DNA of 64,000 nucleotides. Origin: Rebecca billardiae RCC1528. Lineage: Eukaryota; Haptophyta. The notes beneath the pieces were generated by a model. That model saw only the letters and a list, made by a program, of their open reading frames with translations. It did not search any database and was not told where the DNA came from. Positions 31,525-45,400 of this stretch are shown here, in pieces. The stretch's first letter is position 1. Each line of letters starts with the position of its first letter. The stretch lies in the NCBI GenBank assembly GCA_965240325.2, contig OZ251248.1:1-64000 (forward strand), in the 5' to 3' direction. Made by a program: the position numbers and the translations under genes.

Positions 31525-34185
31525 ATGACCAGCTCCACCCCGCCACCCCGCGCCGAGCCGGGCGCGCCGCGCAACGGCTCGGCGGCCACCGTGCGCCCCA
31601 CAGCGTGCCACTCCTCGCCCGACCCCGCCTCGCCCGCGAGCGAGCGCCCCTCCGCCGCCGGCGCCGAGCACCGGCTGCTCGGCACGCCGCAGCACTCCGC
31701 CCACGGCGGCGGCGCGCAGCCGCAGGGCGAGCTCGAGCTCAGCCTCGACGTGCCGCCGCGCGCGCGCTGGTCGGGCGCGTTCGTCGACGGCGCGCTCGAG
31801 GCCGCGTACCGCGAGGAGCGCCTCCGCCCCTCGCTCCTCTCCGCGCTGCACCGGACGGGGTGCGCGCTGCTCGCGCTCGCGGCACTGACGCTCGGCTGGC
31901 GGCTCGGCGCGCAGCCGCGGCTCGACGCGCCCGCGGCGTACCTGCCCGCGGGCGTGGGCGGGCTTGCGCTGTGCACGCTGGCGGTCGCGCGCCTCGCCGC
32001 CCACCGCCGCTGGTCCTGGCGCGCGCTCGAGCGCGCGCTGCTGTGCGCGCTGCTGTGCGCGTGCGTGGGCGCGCAGGCGCCCGAGCCGCTCGGCTCCGCG
32101 CGCGCGCGGGAGCAGGAGGAGGCGGGCGCGCGCGAGCTCCTGCTCGACGACGGCGCGCTGAGCGCGATGCGCTTCGCGCTCGCCGTGCTCGCCGCGGGCC
32201 TCCTCACGCCGCTCCGCCCGCCGCTCTTTGCGCTCGTTGGCGCGGCCGCGTGCGCGGCCGCCGTGTGCGCGGCCGAGGGCGTCGTGCTGCGCGCCGACCA
32301 CGCCGCGCGGCCGCAGCGCGCGCGCGGCGCGCGCGCGGCGACGCACGCGCTGCTCGTGCTGCTCGTGTGCGCGGCGCGCGCCAAGGACCTCGCCGCCGAC
32401 CAGGCCCTGTGGTTCCTCCGCCGCACCGTCCGCCAGAAGCTCACCGGGCGCGAGAGGGCGCGGCTCAAGCGAGCGCGCGCGCAGGCGGCGCAGCGCGCGC
32501 GCTCGCACCTCCTCCGCGCCGTCATGCACGGTGCGCGCGCCGCCCGCCGACCACCCGCCCGCCCGCCCGCCGGCGACACCCTGCTCCTCAGCGTGCCCCC
32601 CCCCCCCCCCCCCCCTTACGCGCGCGCGCGCCGCCGCCGCGCGCAGACCTGCGCAGCCCGCTGGTCTCGGTGCACGCGCTGGCCACGCGCGTGGGGCACG
32701 CGCTGCCGCAGGGGCTGCAGCTCGGCAGCGCGCCCGTGCAGACGTGCGTGCGCGCGATCCGCGACGCGGCGCTGCGGATGGAGCGCACGATGGAGGCCAT
32801 GCTCGACTTTGAGCGCATCGAGGCGGGCGCGCTCGGCCTGCAGCTCGGCGCGGTGCGGCTGGACGCGCTCGTCGAGAAGGCCGTGGAGGAGTGCGCGGCC
32901 GAGGCGGCGGCGGCGGGCGTCGCGCTGAGCGCGACGCCCGCGCCCGCCGAGCTGCGCGGCGCGCGCTTCGAGGGCGACGCGCGCCGGCTGCAGCAGTGCG
33001 TGGCGATCGGTGCGCGCCGCGCGAGCCCGCGCGCCGCCGCGCGCGCCCGCCAAGCCGACCCGTGCCGACCCGTGCCGCCGCCGCCGCTGCCCCCGCTGCG
33101 GCTGCGCGCGCGCGCCCGCAGGGCTGAGCAACGCGCTGCGGCACTGCGGCGGCGCGGAGGAGGCGGGCGGCGCCGTCAGCGTCAGCCTCGCGCGCTGCGA
33201 GGGCGGGGCGGAGGCGGGGTGGGCGCGGGTGCGCGTGTGCGTGGGCGACAGCGGGCGCGGGCTGAGCGGCGCGGAGCTCGCCGCCCTCTCGCGGGCGGAG
33301 CTTTTCGCCACAGTGGGCCGCGGCCAGCTGGGCGGGCGCGGCGGCGCCGGGCTCGGCCTGCCTCTGGCCGCGCGCGTCCTCGCGCTGCACGGCGGCTCCG
33401 AGCTGCGGCTGCGCTCGCAGGGGCTGGGGCGCGGCGCCTCGTTCGAGCTGCTGCTCCGGCTGCGCGAGCTGCCGCGCGACGGCGGCGACGGCGGCGGCGC
33501 CGGCGGCGACGGCGCGCACCGGCCGCGCGCGCACGAGCCCGCGCCGCCGCGGTGGTCGTCGCGCGCGCCGCACGGCGCGCGCCCCGCGGCCGCGGTGCGC
33601 GCGCTGCACGTCGACGACGACGCGTTCGTCCGGCTCGCCGTGCCGCCCGTCACGCTCGGCGCGCTCGGCATCGCGCACGACGAGGCGGAGGACGGCGCGG
33701 CCGCGCTCGCGCTCGTGCGCCAGCGCGGGCTCGACGCGTACTGCGCCGTGCTGCTCGACAACCAGATGCCCAACATGACGGGCGCGCGCGCGGCGCGCGA
33801 GCTGCGCGCGCTCGGGTACGCGGGGCTGCTGATCGGGCTGACCGGCGATCCCGCGGGCTGCGAGGACCGGCGGGCGTTCGAGGCGGCGGGCGTGGACGCG
33901 GTGCTGGACAAGTCGTCGGACGGGCTGGCGGCCGTGAGCGCCGCGCTCCGCGCGCTGCTCGAGCACGGCGAGGATGCGGCGCGCGCGCTGCTGCGCGAGC
34001 TCGCGCCGCGCGCGCCGCAGCCGCCGTCGAGGCAGCACTCGCACTCGGCTGCGCGCGCAGACGCGGGCGCGGATGGGGCCGACGCGGACGCAGCCGGCGG
34101 CGGAGAGCCGGGCGGCGGCGGCGCGGCCGGCGGCGAGGCGCATCGCCGCGTCAGCGTCGACATCAGACGTGACGAGTGCGGCTGA
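31525..34185 (+). CDS. Membrane hybrid histidine kinase with receiver domain
   Basis: Three exons: 31525-32530, 32647-33009, 33122-34185, giving 810 residues. It should sense an unknown signal, phosphorylate itself on His and pass the phosphate to its own receiver Asp. Residues about 112-295 contain five or six hydrophobic segments (for example LLALAALTLGWRL, ALAVLAAGLLTPL, FALVGAAACAAAVCAA), so it is membrane bound. The H box is H335-DLRSPL, with intron 1 splitting the codon just after the histidine. The N box is GLSNALRH (N460), the G1 box VGDSGRGLS (D499), the G2 box GRGGAGLGL (527-535). The receiver begins at about 617 with HVDDDAFVRL, has phospho-acceptor D668 in LLDNQMPNMTG, T696 in GLTGD and K719 in LDKSSD. 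All catalytic positions are present. The last 65 residues are low complexity. Introns start GTGCGC. Confidence 0.92.
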
Positions 34186-34566
34186 CCGGCTGACGCACGC
34201 CCGGCGCGCGCGCGCGCTGCTGTGTGCGCGGCGGCGGGAGGCCGCACGCAGCCGGGCGCGCATACCACGCGTGCGTTGAGCTAGCCGCCGCCTGCTCGCG
34301 GCCGGTCCGTAGTCCGCCGCGTTCGTGCCATGCGCCGATACAGGGCATCCGCCGCCGCGTCGCACCGCCGGGCGCCCATGCCGCCACGGCCCGGCGCGCG
34401 TTATACGCCGCCGCCACTAGCGCGCTACTGATGCTCATCACCGCCAGCCCGATCGGGCCCGATCCGTCGCCTCGCGGCTCAGCGGACTGGCGAACCGCGA
34501 GCGCGTCATCATCGTCCGTCGTGCGGCTTAACTCAGACTACTACGACTGGCTGCTGCTATATATAT
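34186..34566. other. Intergenic region, no gene seen
   Basis: Follows the kinase gene and ends in a short TATATATAT run that forms the left border of the first dimeric element. Confidence 0.4.
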
Positions 34567-36281
34567 GTGGCGTTATTGGCACAATAACTGAGTGTCTAAG
34601 AGCGACACCAAGATCCGGCTCGCTTGGCATCATCAACCAGCTGTCCGGCCGGGGCGCCCGCCGCCCAGCGCGCGCAGTCCTGGTCGGACCCCTTTTCGGC
34701 AGCCAATCCGGTCGGCACCGGGCACCGCCTGCAGGACTTGCTCGGCGATTCCTGTTCCATCCGCCGAGGCGACTCTTCTGGCCTCGGCGCGGCTCGGCCC
34801 AAGGTACGGGGGCGCCATGACACAAGGCGCCGAGCCGAGCAGGGGGCCCACGACACCGCACGCTACACTCTCCTCCGACCACTCTTGTGAGCTCGGCACA
34901 CAGGAGGTGTATACGCTGCTTTGGTAGTCCCCTCTGCTCGGTGAGGTTGCTGCTGTCAGCGCCTCCGCCCTGCAGCGCCGCACCGCAGCCGCGTCGTCGC
35001 TCGTCCGGCATCACATTCTCGTCCAGCAGCTCACGTGCTGCCGCGTCAGCTCCGCGGCGGCGGTTCACCGTTTGAGATATGCGCACGCCTCGCGCACGCG
35101 CGTCGCGCCATGTGCCGCACGCTCTCGCTCAACACGCGGCTGACACACCGCGCCACCGCGCGCGCGTGAACGCTACGCGCAGTCCCCAATCTTTCTCTTC
35201 TTTTTAACGGGATTCATCAACCACTACTTGGACGCCCGCTCTAACTTATAAACGGGACTCACGGGCGCCCTCTCGACCACGGGCAGCTGCGCCTCCGCAC
35301 TGCCCGCGCCCGTCGTTCGTTGGTAAAATCCCGACCTATGTAACATGATCGTGTCCCAATCATGATCATCATCGTGGACTGTCCCAAGACGCAGTTCACG
35401 CCACGACCATCCAGCTCTCGGTCGTGCTCGACGCTTCGAGCGAGCAGGGCATGGCGGAGTGGTTAGACGTGGCGTTATTGGCACAATAACTGAGTGTCTA
35501 AGAGCGACACCAAGATCCGGCTCGCTTGGCATCATCAACCAGCTGTCCGGCCGGGGCGCCAGCCGCCCAGCGCGCGCAGTCCTGGTCGGACCCCTTTTCG
35601 GCAGCCAATCCGGTCGGCACCGGGCACCGCCTGCAGGACTTGCTCGGCGATTCCTGTTCCATCCGCCGAGGCGACTCTTCTGGCCTCGGCGCGGCTCGGC
35701 CCAAGGTACGGGGGCGCCATGACACAAGGCGCCGAGCCGAGCAGGGGGCCCACGACACCGCACGCTACACTCTCCTCCGACCACTCTTGTGAGCTCGGCA
35801 CACAGGAGGTGTATACGCTGCTTTGGTAGTCCCCTCTGCTCGGTGAGGTTGCTGCTGTCAGCGCCTCCGCCCTGCAGCGCCGCACCGCAGCCGCGTCGTC
35901 GCTCGTCCGGCATCACATTCTCGTCCAGCAGCTCACGTGCTGCCGCGTCAGCTCCGCGGCGGCGGTTCACCGTTTGCCCACCCTCCCACCCTCTGTCTGG
36001 GATAACGGTGCTGTGCAACCCGTGCTGTCTGGTCAGCCAGATCGGCCGTCGACCTCCGTGACTGACGGACCTCACGGGCGCCCTCTCGACCACGGGCAGC
36101 TGCGCCTCCGCACTGCCCGCGCCCGTCGTTCGTTGGTAAAATCCCGACCTATGTAACATGATCGTGTCCCAATCATGATCATCATCGTGGACTGTCCCAA
36201 GACGCAGTTCACGCCACGACCATCCAGCTCTCGGTCGTGCTCGACGCTTCGAGCGAGCAGGGCATGGCGGAGTGGTTAGAC
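34567..36281 (+). mobile_element. Tandem-dimer element 1, conserved ends with different middles
   Basis: Unit 1 is 34567-35468 and unit 2 is 35469-36281. Each starts GTGGCGTTATTGGCACAATA and ends GGCGGAGTGGTTAGAC. The first 508 bases of the units are nearly identical (34567-35074 and 35469-35976), as are the last 211 (35258-35468 and 36071-36281). The middles differ completely: 183 bp (35075-35257) against 94 bp (35977-36070). The junction joins the 3' end of unit 1 directly to the 5' end of unit 2. Outside, both borders are TA-rich (TATATAT before 34567; ATATATATAATTATA after 36281). Near the 5' end is a perfect 7-bp hairpin, GTTATTG-GCA-CAATAAC. No reverse transcriptase, transposase or recombinase is encoded, so it is a non-autonomous element. 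Confidence 0.75.
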
Positions 36282-37674
36282 ATATATATAATTATATATA
36301 CGGGACCGGGCCCCACTAGTCACTCGGACGGCCCCGGAGCGTACCGTTGCTCAGGCCGCTGATGCTATATATGAAAATATAATATTCATCCGGCTGCGCA
36401 GTAAATATAACTATATATATATATATATATATATATTCGATTATTAGTACGGTTCAGCGCGTCAGGCAATCGGACCGTGTGATCAGCCTGCCGATGAGGC
36501 TGACGCGTCGGACGTCACTATAGCGCAGCTACGTACCTCGGGCGGGCTCGGACTCGTGCGCGGTCTGAGCCAGGTCCCTATACCCCCGCCCAACCGTGCG
36601 TCGGACACTCGAACCCGCCGCCTCAGATCTAGTGCGGGGCCCGCGCTGGCCGCGCGGGCCCGTAGCGGCTCCCGCGGAGTAGTCCCGCGCCGGCGGTCCG
36701 CGCGGACGCGGTACTCTACGGTATAGCCGCGTTCGACTCCGTGCCGCCGGCGCGGCATTCAGTAGCACGGACATCAGCAGTAGTCGTCCGCAGAGTGCCA
36801 GCAGAGTGCCACTCGGAACGCCCGGCGCGGCCCGGGCCATCCGCGCAAAATATATATATTTCAAAAAGAGCTTTGATTCCTACTGTGCGGGGGGGAGCGA
36901 CCCTGCTCTTCAGCCGGCATGCCGCCTTCAAGCCTCCCTCCCCAAGATAGGTGCCAGCCCCCTCCTTCGAAGCGCGACGCAAACACGTGCGCTTGGGTGG
37001 GCACGCGCACAGATGCGCCGGCGCAAGGCGCAACCCCGCGCCCGTCCACTCTCCGCGCCGGGGGCGCGGCGCAGGAGGCGCGCCCGGCCGCAAGACTTCG
37101 CCGCAGGACGAAATGGCTGCCACTCGGTGCGGCGACCGTCGATAGGTTGCCTCTGCCCGCTGCTCGGGGGCCGCACCCGGCCACGGTCCTCGTGCGGCGT
37201 GTGATCCTCGTGTGTCGCACGAGCCTCTGCCTTCGTGGGCTCCGCGTTTGGTCCCGGCTCCGCCTGTCCTCTCCCTTCTGCACTGGCGCGCGCGCGCGCG
37301 CGCGGCGGCGATGACTGATCGTACTTCACACTCTTCCTGTCGCGCGACCGTGTACCTCTGCATCATACGTATTGCCCGTACGGCTGCATCCAAGTACGTT
37401 TGTACGTCCTGGATGTTCCATTTGCCAGCTACCTCTCTCCGAGGCCTCACGCGTTCGGCTGCCTACTGGGCCCTTGGCTGCCAGCTACGATCCGAATGGT
37501 GTCTCTCCTTGCGCGCGCGCGCGACGCGCGCGGCGCCGCCAACTCTGGTGAGAGCCTCCGCCTGGATCCTGCCTTACTGTCGGCCTCTACCGGCCGTCAA
37601 TGGCCATGTTGCCAAGGGCCGCCGACGGTTGGCCCGACACAGTGCCGGAAAACTGCTCAGGGTGACGTTTTAAG
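36282..37674. other. AT-rich tracts and unassigned sequence
   Basis: Contains TA-rich stretches near 36283-36300, 36365-36390 and 36411-36436, then a GC-rich stretch with no recognised gene. Several partial tRNA-like motifs were examined and do not fold into a tRNA. Confidence 0.4.
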
Positions 37675-40275
37675 TTGTCCGCACCACTAGTCGAATCATC
37701 GGACAATTCTGAAGCGGTGCGCCTAAATTCGGCGCACCATAGGCGCGTCGAATCGTGGCACAGACCTTGGTAGCAGGCCACACCTGAGCGCGCTGCGCGC
37801 GCCGACGCGCGCTCGGCGCGGGCAAAAAATCATGCGCCGTTGGCATTACGCAGCCCCGCGCAGCGCTGTGCTCGAGCTCGGCGGCGGCGAAAGCGGGCGG
37901 GCGCACACGGCGGTGCCCGTGCGCGCTGCTCCGAGCGCAGCTGCGGCCACCCCGGCGGCATAACGCCGGTCGAGGGCACGAAAACCGATTTTTCGGGAAA
38001 ATGCAGAGCAGCGGCGCCCGAGCGCGCCCGAGCTCGTCGCAGCACAGTCTCCTGGTGGCTGCGCCCCGTGAAGCCACGCCACGCGGGGCGCTGGCGTGCG
38101 CGTGGCCTGCGCCCACCGTGCGCTGCCCGATCATGGCCGTCGACCGCTCCGAGCGCCTCACCACGCGTGCTCGAGCCCACCGATACTGACGCCCGAGCAC
38201 GGTGCCGGCAGCGCTCGCAGGTGGGCGTCGGAGAAAACACGCCGGCCGAACGAGCTTGAAGCGTCCGCCGCGATGCCAACGGCAGCGGACGACGTGCGCG
38301 CCACCTCGGCGCCAGTCGCCCAGCCCTTGCGCGGCGGTGCGGGCTCGCTCGTTCGCCGCCATCAGCTGCGCGCGCGCAGCCCGATCACTGCCCGCTGGTT
38401 CTGTTGTCGAGCAGCTGCGGCCTGCCACGCGCACTGCCGGACATTGAGCCACAGCGCGAGCACGCGCCTCGTCTGGCACGCGCGAGCACTCAGCATCGTG
38501 CGTGGCCACCATGACGCGCCCATCTGCGCCAGCAGCGATGAGCACGCCGCCGTTCAGCTCGCATCGGGCTCGCTCGCGACGCAGCAACGCGCGGCCGTAG
38601 CGGCAGCAGCGGCGCCGTCGAGCACGCGCAGCAAACAAATATGCAGCGCGGGCGAGTCGACGGTCTGGAAAATGCGCGATCACGCCACAGCAGGCTGGCA
38701 GAGCCCGCCCGAGCTGCAGCATGCCGTAGGTGCTGCCCCAAGCTCTCGACTGCCCGTAAGCGGCGGCATGTGCGGCGGCGCCGGCGGCGGCCATGCTGCC
38801 ACGCCGTTGCGCGCAGCGGGGCGCCGTCGGCACCTCCGTGGTGAAGCGCACAGAGCTCGAGCCCACGGGGGCTGGCGACCGTCAAACCGACACCCCATGA
38901 CGCGGGGCTGCGTGCGCCAGCTGCGCGCACTCCGTGGGCCCACCTAGCCCGCTCGAGCAGCTCGCCTTGGGTGCGCGCAGCGGCTCGAGCACACTGGTAT
39001 GGGACGCCTGCCTGCGGTGCCGCCGAGCACATGCGGCCGACGGTCACTCAGCACGGGCGACTCGACGGCGGCGAGCAGGCGCGACGGCCTCGCCGCGCCG
39101 CGGAAAAGCCTGCCCGGGCTGCAGCACGCCGTAGGAGCAGCCCAGCGCCCTCCTCCGCCCTCCAGCTTCGGCGCGCGCAGCAGGCCCGGCGGCGGCCATG
39201 CTGGCGTGCCCAAGCATGAAGATGGGCGCGGCCGGCCGCGCCGTCGCAAAGCGCGCAGAACTCGAGCTCGGGGGGGCGGACGGCCGCCAAACTGGCGCGG
39301 CAGGACGTGGCACTGCGTGCGCCAGCTGCGCGCACCCGCTGCGCCCGCGTGGCCCGTGCGAGCGCCGCGCCTCGAGCACACGCAGCTGCTCGACACAGCC
39401 ACGGCAGTGTGGCTTGTGCGCGTGCACGTGATCAGTCTCAGCTCTGAGGCGCGCGCTCAGGAGGGCTGCGGCCGGGCCGAGCGCGATCTGCGCGGACGGT
39501 ACAGCCTGGCGGCTCATGCCAGCCAGCCCAAAGCCCGCTCCGCCATCCGCGTCATGGCGCTCCAGCCTCTCGCGTGCTGCGCTGCAGCCGCGCTCGGCAA
39601 AGACGTCGCCCAGCCCGCCTTGCACGCGGCTGAGCAGTGGCAGCCAGGCGAAGCGTCGTCGCGGGCGAGGCTGCGCTGGGTGATGCGGCTCGGGTCGGTG
39701 GGCAAGTCGCACCCCGCCGTCGGTCGCCTCCACGCCTCAGGCTCGCTCGAGGTCAAAGACAACTGCGCGGCGCGGCGTTTGCGCGGGCGGGCCGCGGGCG
39801 TGGCGGGGTGTACGCGTGCAATGTCACAGCCTCCCACACAATTTCAGGAGGGTGAGACGCACCGCCAGCGGCACCCGCACACAATCCCACCCTGCGCGAG
39901 CCACCTGCCGTGTCGACTGAAGCATCAGGCTCGGGCGCAACCGCGGGCGGCGCATGCAAGAAGCTCGCGAAACGCACCGCGCGCGCCGTGAGGGCGAAAG
40001 GAGAGCACCCGTCAGGGCGGCGAGGAACTTGCCCAGCGCCACGCGGAAGACGACCCCAGCCCGCGTCGACGCATAGTCGGGCCCGCGAGCAGCCTCGTCG
40101 GTCTTCGCCGAGTAGATCGCGCCGCGAGCCGAGGCACCGCTCGTTTGAGGCTCCGTCCGCCGCGAAGTCGCGGCTTCCACCCGAGTTCCACTGCCCGGCC
40201 GAGACCGGATTCGCTGACTCGAGCTGCGGACCGTCCGAAGCGTCACGGAAAATTCCAATCCTGCACTGTGGACTA
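37675..40275 (-). repeat. 2.6-kb inverted repeat, right arm
   Basis: Inverted, closely similar copy of 19488-22092. Its inner end is at 37675 (TGTCCGCACCACTAGTCGA) and its outer end at 40275 (GGAAAATTCCAATC then CTGCACTGTG). Differences between arms concentrate near the outer end (about 39820-40200), where short replacements are visible. The arms enclose 15.6 kb with five intact genes. Confidence 0.9.
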
Positions 40276-40308
40276 AAGTTCTCGTTAGACACTGTGGTCT
40301 GCTAAGAG

Positions 40309-42169
<1,861 letters not shown>

Positions 42170-42492
42170 ATATATATATATGTATGCATGCTGGCGCAGC
42201 GCTATATGTGATATATGTCTATGACGCTGTCCCGGAGTACTCGGTCGGACGCCGGCCATCCCCGGACGACTGCCGGAGCCGTGGGCTGCAGGCGCCGCGT
42301 TTGTTGGGTTCGTTCGGCAGCATGCTTGCCGACGACCAGGGCGGACAACGCCACCAGGGTCGTCTGCGCGCCAGCTGCCGCTCTACTGCGCAGCTCAGGC
42401 AGCCCTTTCACGAGACAGCCGCCGAATAACAGCAGTGCAGCGACGGCCCTGCGCAGCTGCTGCCACCGTCACCGCGCGCACCCGCCTCACAG
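42170..42492. other. Spacer 3' of the STAND gene
   Basis: TA-rich at its left edge, then ordinary sequence that probably includes the 3' untranslated region of the minus-strand gene ending at 42493. No gene is seen. Confidence 0.4.
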
Positions 42493-45400
42493 TCACTGCG
42501 CCGGCGGCGGCACGTACGCGCGCACGCGCCTGAGCAGCTCGGCGTGCTCGACCACGCCGCCGCCCTGCGCCGCCTGCCCCGCGCTCAGGCAGAGGACCGC
42601 GTACTGGCCGGTGCCGCCAAAGATGAGGTCGTGGCTCAGCGCGTGCGTGCTGGTGCTGCCGCCGCCGGGCGCGGCGCCCTCGGCGCCGGGCGGCGCGCGG
42701 AGCGTCACCTCGGCGCGCGCGGTGAACATGCCCCACGCGCTCAGCAGCAGCTCGAACGGCGGCTGCGTCTGCTCCACCGCCTTGCGCCGCATGCTCGGGT
42801 GCAGCCGCCACACGACGCGCTCGATGCGCGCCAGCGTGGCCGCGGCGCGCGCGCCGCCCGCCTCGCCGCCCGCGTCGTGCGGCCGCACAAAGAGCGCGAC
42901 GGCGTGGCGCAGCTTGTACCCCGGCCGCGAGAAGGAGGGCGCGAGCGGGCGGCGCGCGGCCTCGTGCCCGTTGCCCAGCTCGAGCCCGACCAGGTCGGCG
43001 CCGCGCGCGTCCGCGCCCTCGAGCCCGGCGCGCACGCGCGACAGGTCGGCGCCGAGCCCGCCGCGCGCGTCGGCGTCGGCGTCGGCGTCGTCGTCGTCGT
43101 CGTCGTCGGCGGCGCCGGGCTCGAGCGCGACGGCGGTGCACAGCGCGCGCGCCGCGATTCGGCTCGCCCGCGCGCCCTCCTCCTCCGCCGGCGCCGCCGC
43201 CCACGCCGCGCCCTCCGCGAGCGCGGCGCGCGCGTCTCGCTCGTTGGCCGCCGCCTCGACCGCCAGCGAGTGCGCGCCGCCGAGCGCGGCGCTCAGGTCG
43301 GCGTGCGCGCGCGCGTGCGCGTCGGCGGCGTCGGCGTGGCGGCCCTGCGCCTCGAGGGCGAGGCCGAGCCACGTGCGCGCCGCCGCGGCGCGCGGGTGCG
43401 CCGGCCACAGCGCGCCCTCGAGCTGCGCCACGCCGCGCGCCAGCTCCGCCTCCGCCTCGGGCGCGCGGCCGAGCGCGAGCGCGCAGAAGCCGCGCTCGCA
43501 CAGCGCGCCGCACAGCGCCGCCGCCGCGCCCGCGTCGCGCGCGTCGGCGTCGGCGGCGGCGCGCTCGAGCAGCGAGACCGCCTGCGTGAGCAGGCCGTGC
43601 GCGCGCGCGTGCTCGTGCCGCGCGCGCAGGTTCGCCGCGAGCGCGACGAGCACGTCGGCGAGCGCGCTCGCGCTCGGCGGCGGCTCGGCGGCGCCGCCCG
43701 GCGGCGCGCCGCCCGCCGCCGGCCGCGCCGTCGCGGCGGCGTGCAGCGCCCGGGCGGCGCGCTGCAGCGTGGCCATCTCGAGGCCGAGGTCGCCCTCGCC
43801 CGAGCACGCGCGGCCGAGCTCGCGCAGGCACGCGCCCAGCCCGCCGCTCGGCGGCTCGGCGCGCGCGCGCGGCGGCAGCAGCAGCAGCGCGGCCGCGCAC
43901 GCGACGCGCACGGCCGCGCCCGCCTCCGCGCCGTCGGACAGCAGAGACGCGCACGCGCACAGCCGCGCGCCCGCTTGGCGCGGCTCGTCCCACCCGCCGT
44001 CGGCGGCGAGCTCGGCGCGGATGCGCGCGGCCGGCGGCGGCGGCGCCTCGCCCTCGCCCGCGCCGCCGCCCTCGCCCAGCGCGGCGCGCAGCCGCTCGAT
44101 CGCCGCGGCCGCGTCGTCGCCGAGCGCCGCGACGCGCGCCGCCTGCGCCGCCTCCTCCGCCTCGAGTGCTGAGAGCTGCGCGCGCGCGGGCTCGAGGCCG
44201 CGCTCGGCGTCGGCGCGGCGCACGAGCGCGGCCGCCCACTCGACGAGCGCCGCCGCGCCCGCGCTCACCTTCGCCACCTCCGCCGCCGCCATCTCGGGCC
44301 GCGCGAGCAGCGCGCGCAGCGCGTCGAGCTGCGCGCCGCTCAGCTGCGCCGAGTCCAGCGCAGCCAGCCGCTCCGCAAGCGCGCCGTCCGCCAGCAGCTT
44401 CCTCGAGCCGGACCAGTCCGGCCGCTCGGGCTTCTCGAGCTTGCGCGAGGCCGACGCGCCGGGCGGCGCGAGCGGGCGCACGCCGAGCGCGGTCGCCACC
44501 GCCTGCGCCGCGAGCTCCACCTGCGGCGGCGGCTTGGCGAGCCCCTTGAGCTCGGAGAGGCGCGTCTTGGAGAGCGAGCCGAGCGCGCGCTCGGCGGCGG
44601 CGGCCGCGTCCGCCGCGGCCTCGAGCGCGGGCGCGGCCTCGGAGACGAGGGCGGCGTGGCGCGCGGCGCGCGCGGACGTCTCCGCCGCCGCGGCCGAGCG
44701 CTGCGCCGCGAGCGACGCGGCGAGCTCCTTCGCCGCCGCCGACGCCTCGGCCGCGCCCTCGACGGCCGCGCCGCCGCCATCGCCGCCCGCCGCCGCCGCC
44801 GCCTCGGCGGGCGCGCCCGCGGCCGCGCCGAGCGGCGCGTCGGCGGGGTCGGCGGGGTCGGCGCCGTGCGCGGCGGGCGGTGGTGCGGCGTCGAGCGCGT
44901 CGTCGACGAGCCGGAGCAGCGCGCGCACGCACTCGGCGCTGCTCTCGTCGCCGCGCGCGCGCTGCGCCGCGCCGCCGCCGCCGCCCGCGGCCGCGGCCGC
45001 GGCGGCGCGCAGCGCGCGCAGCACGAGTCGCAGCGCGTCGGCGCGCGAGCCGCCGCCGCCGCCCTCGCCCTCCGCCGCCGCCTCCGGCCGGGGCTCGCGC
45101 TCGGCCTCGGGCGGCGGCGGGGCGGGCTGCTCCGCGCGCTCGGCGGCGGGCGCGCCGCCCGCCGCCTCCGCCTGCCCGCCGAGCGCCGCGGCCACCACCT
45201 CCGCGCCCAGCGCCGCGAGGGCGCGCGCCATCGCGCCGTAGCCGCCCGCGCCGGCCGCGCGCCAGTGGCCGAGGAGCGTCAGCCGACGCCCGCCGCCGAG
45301 CGCGTGCCGCGCGGTGCGCCACTGCAGCAGCGTCGCGCCGAGCTCGGCGCGCTCCCCCGCCGCCGCGAGCTGCGCCGGCAGCACGCGCGCGCGCCGCTCG

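Noticed and set aside
34571-34588. Anticodon-arm-like hairpin GTTAT/ATAAC with 7-base loop at the 5' end of the dimer elements
   Set aside because: The loop lacks U33 and there are no D or T arms; treated as an element-terminal hairpin.
35452-35468. tRNA box A-like TGGCGGAGTGGTTAGAC (also 36265-36281)
   Set aside because: No box B or foldable tRNA follows at the right distance, so neither a tRNA gene nor a clear tRNA-derived SINE head is supported.
36530-36760. Possible tRNA or small RNA gene
   Set aside because: GTTCGA-like T-loop words occur on both strands, but acceptor and T stems do not pair.
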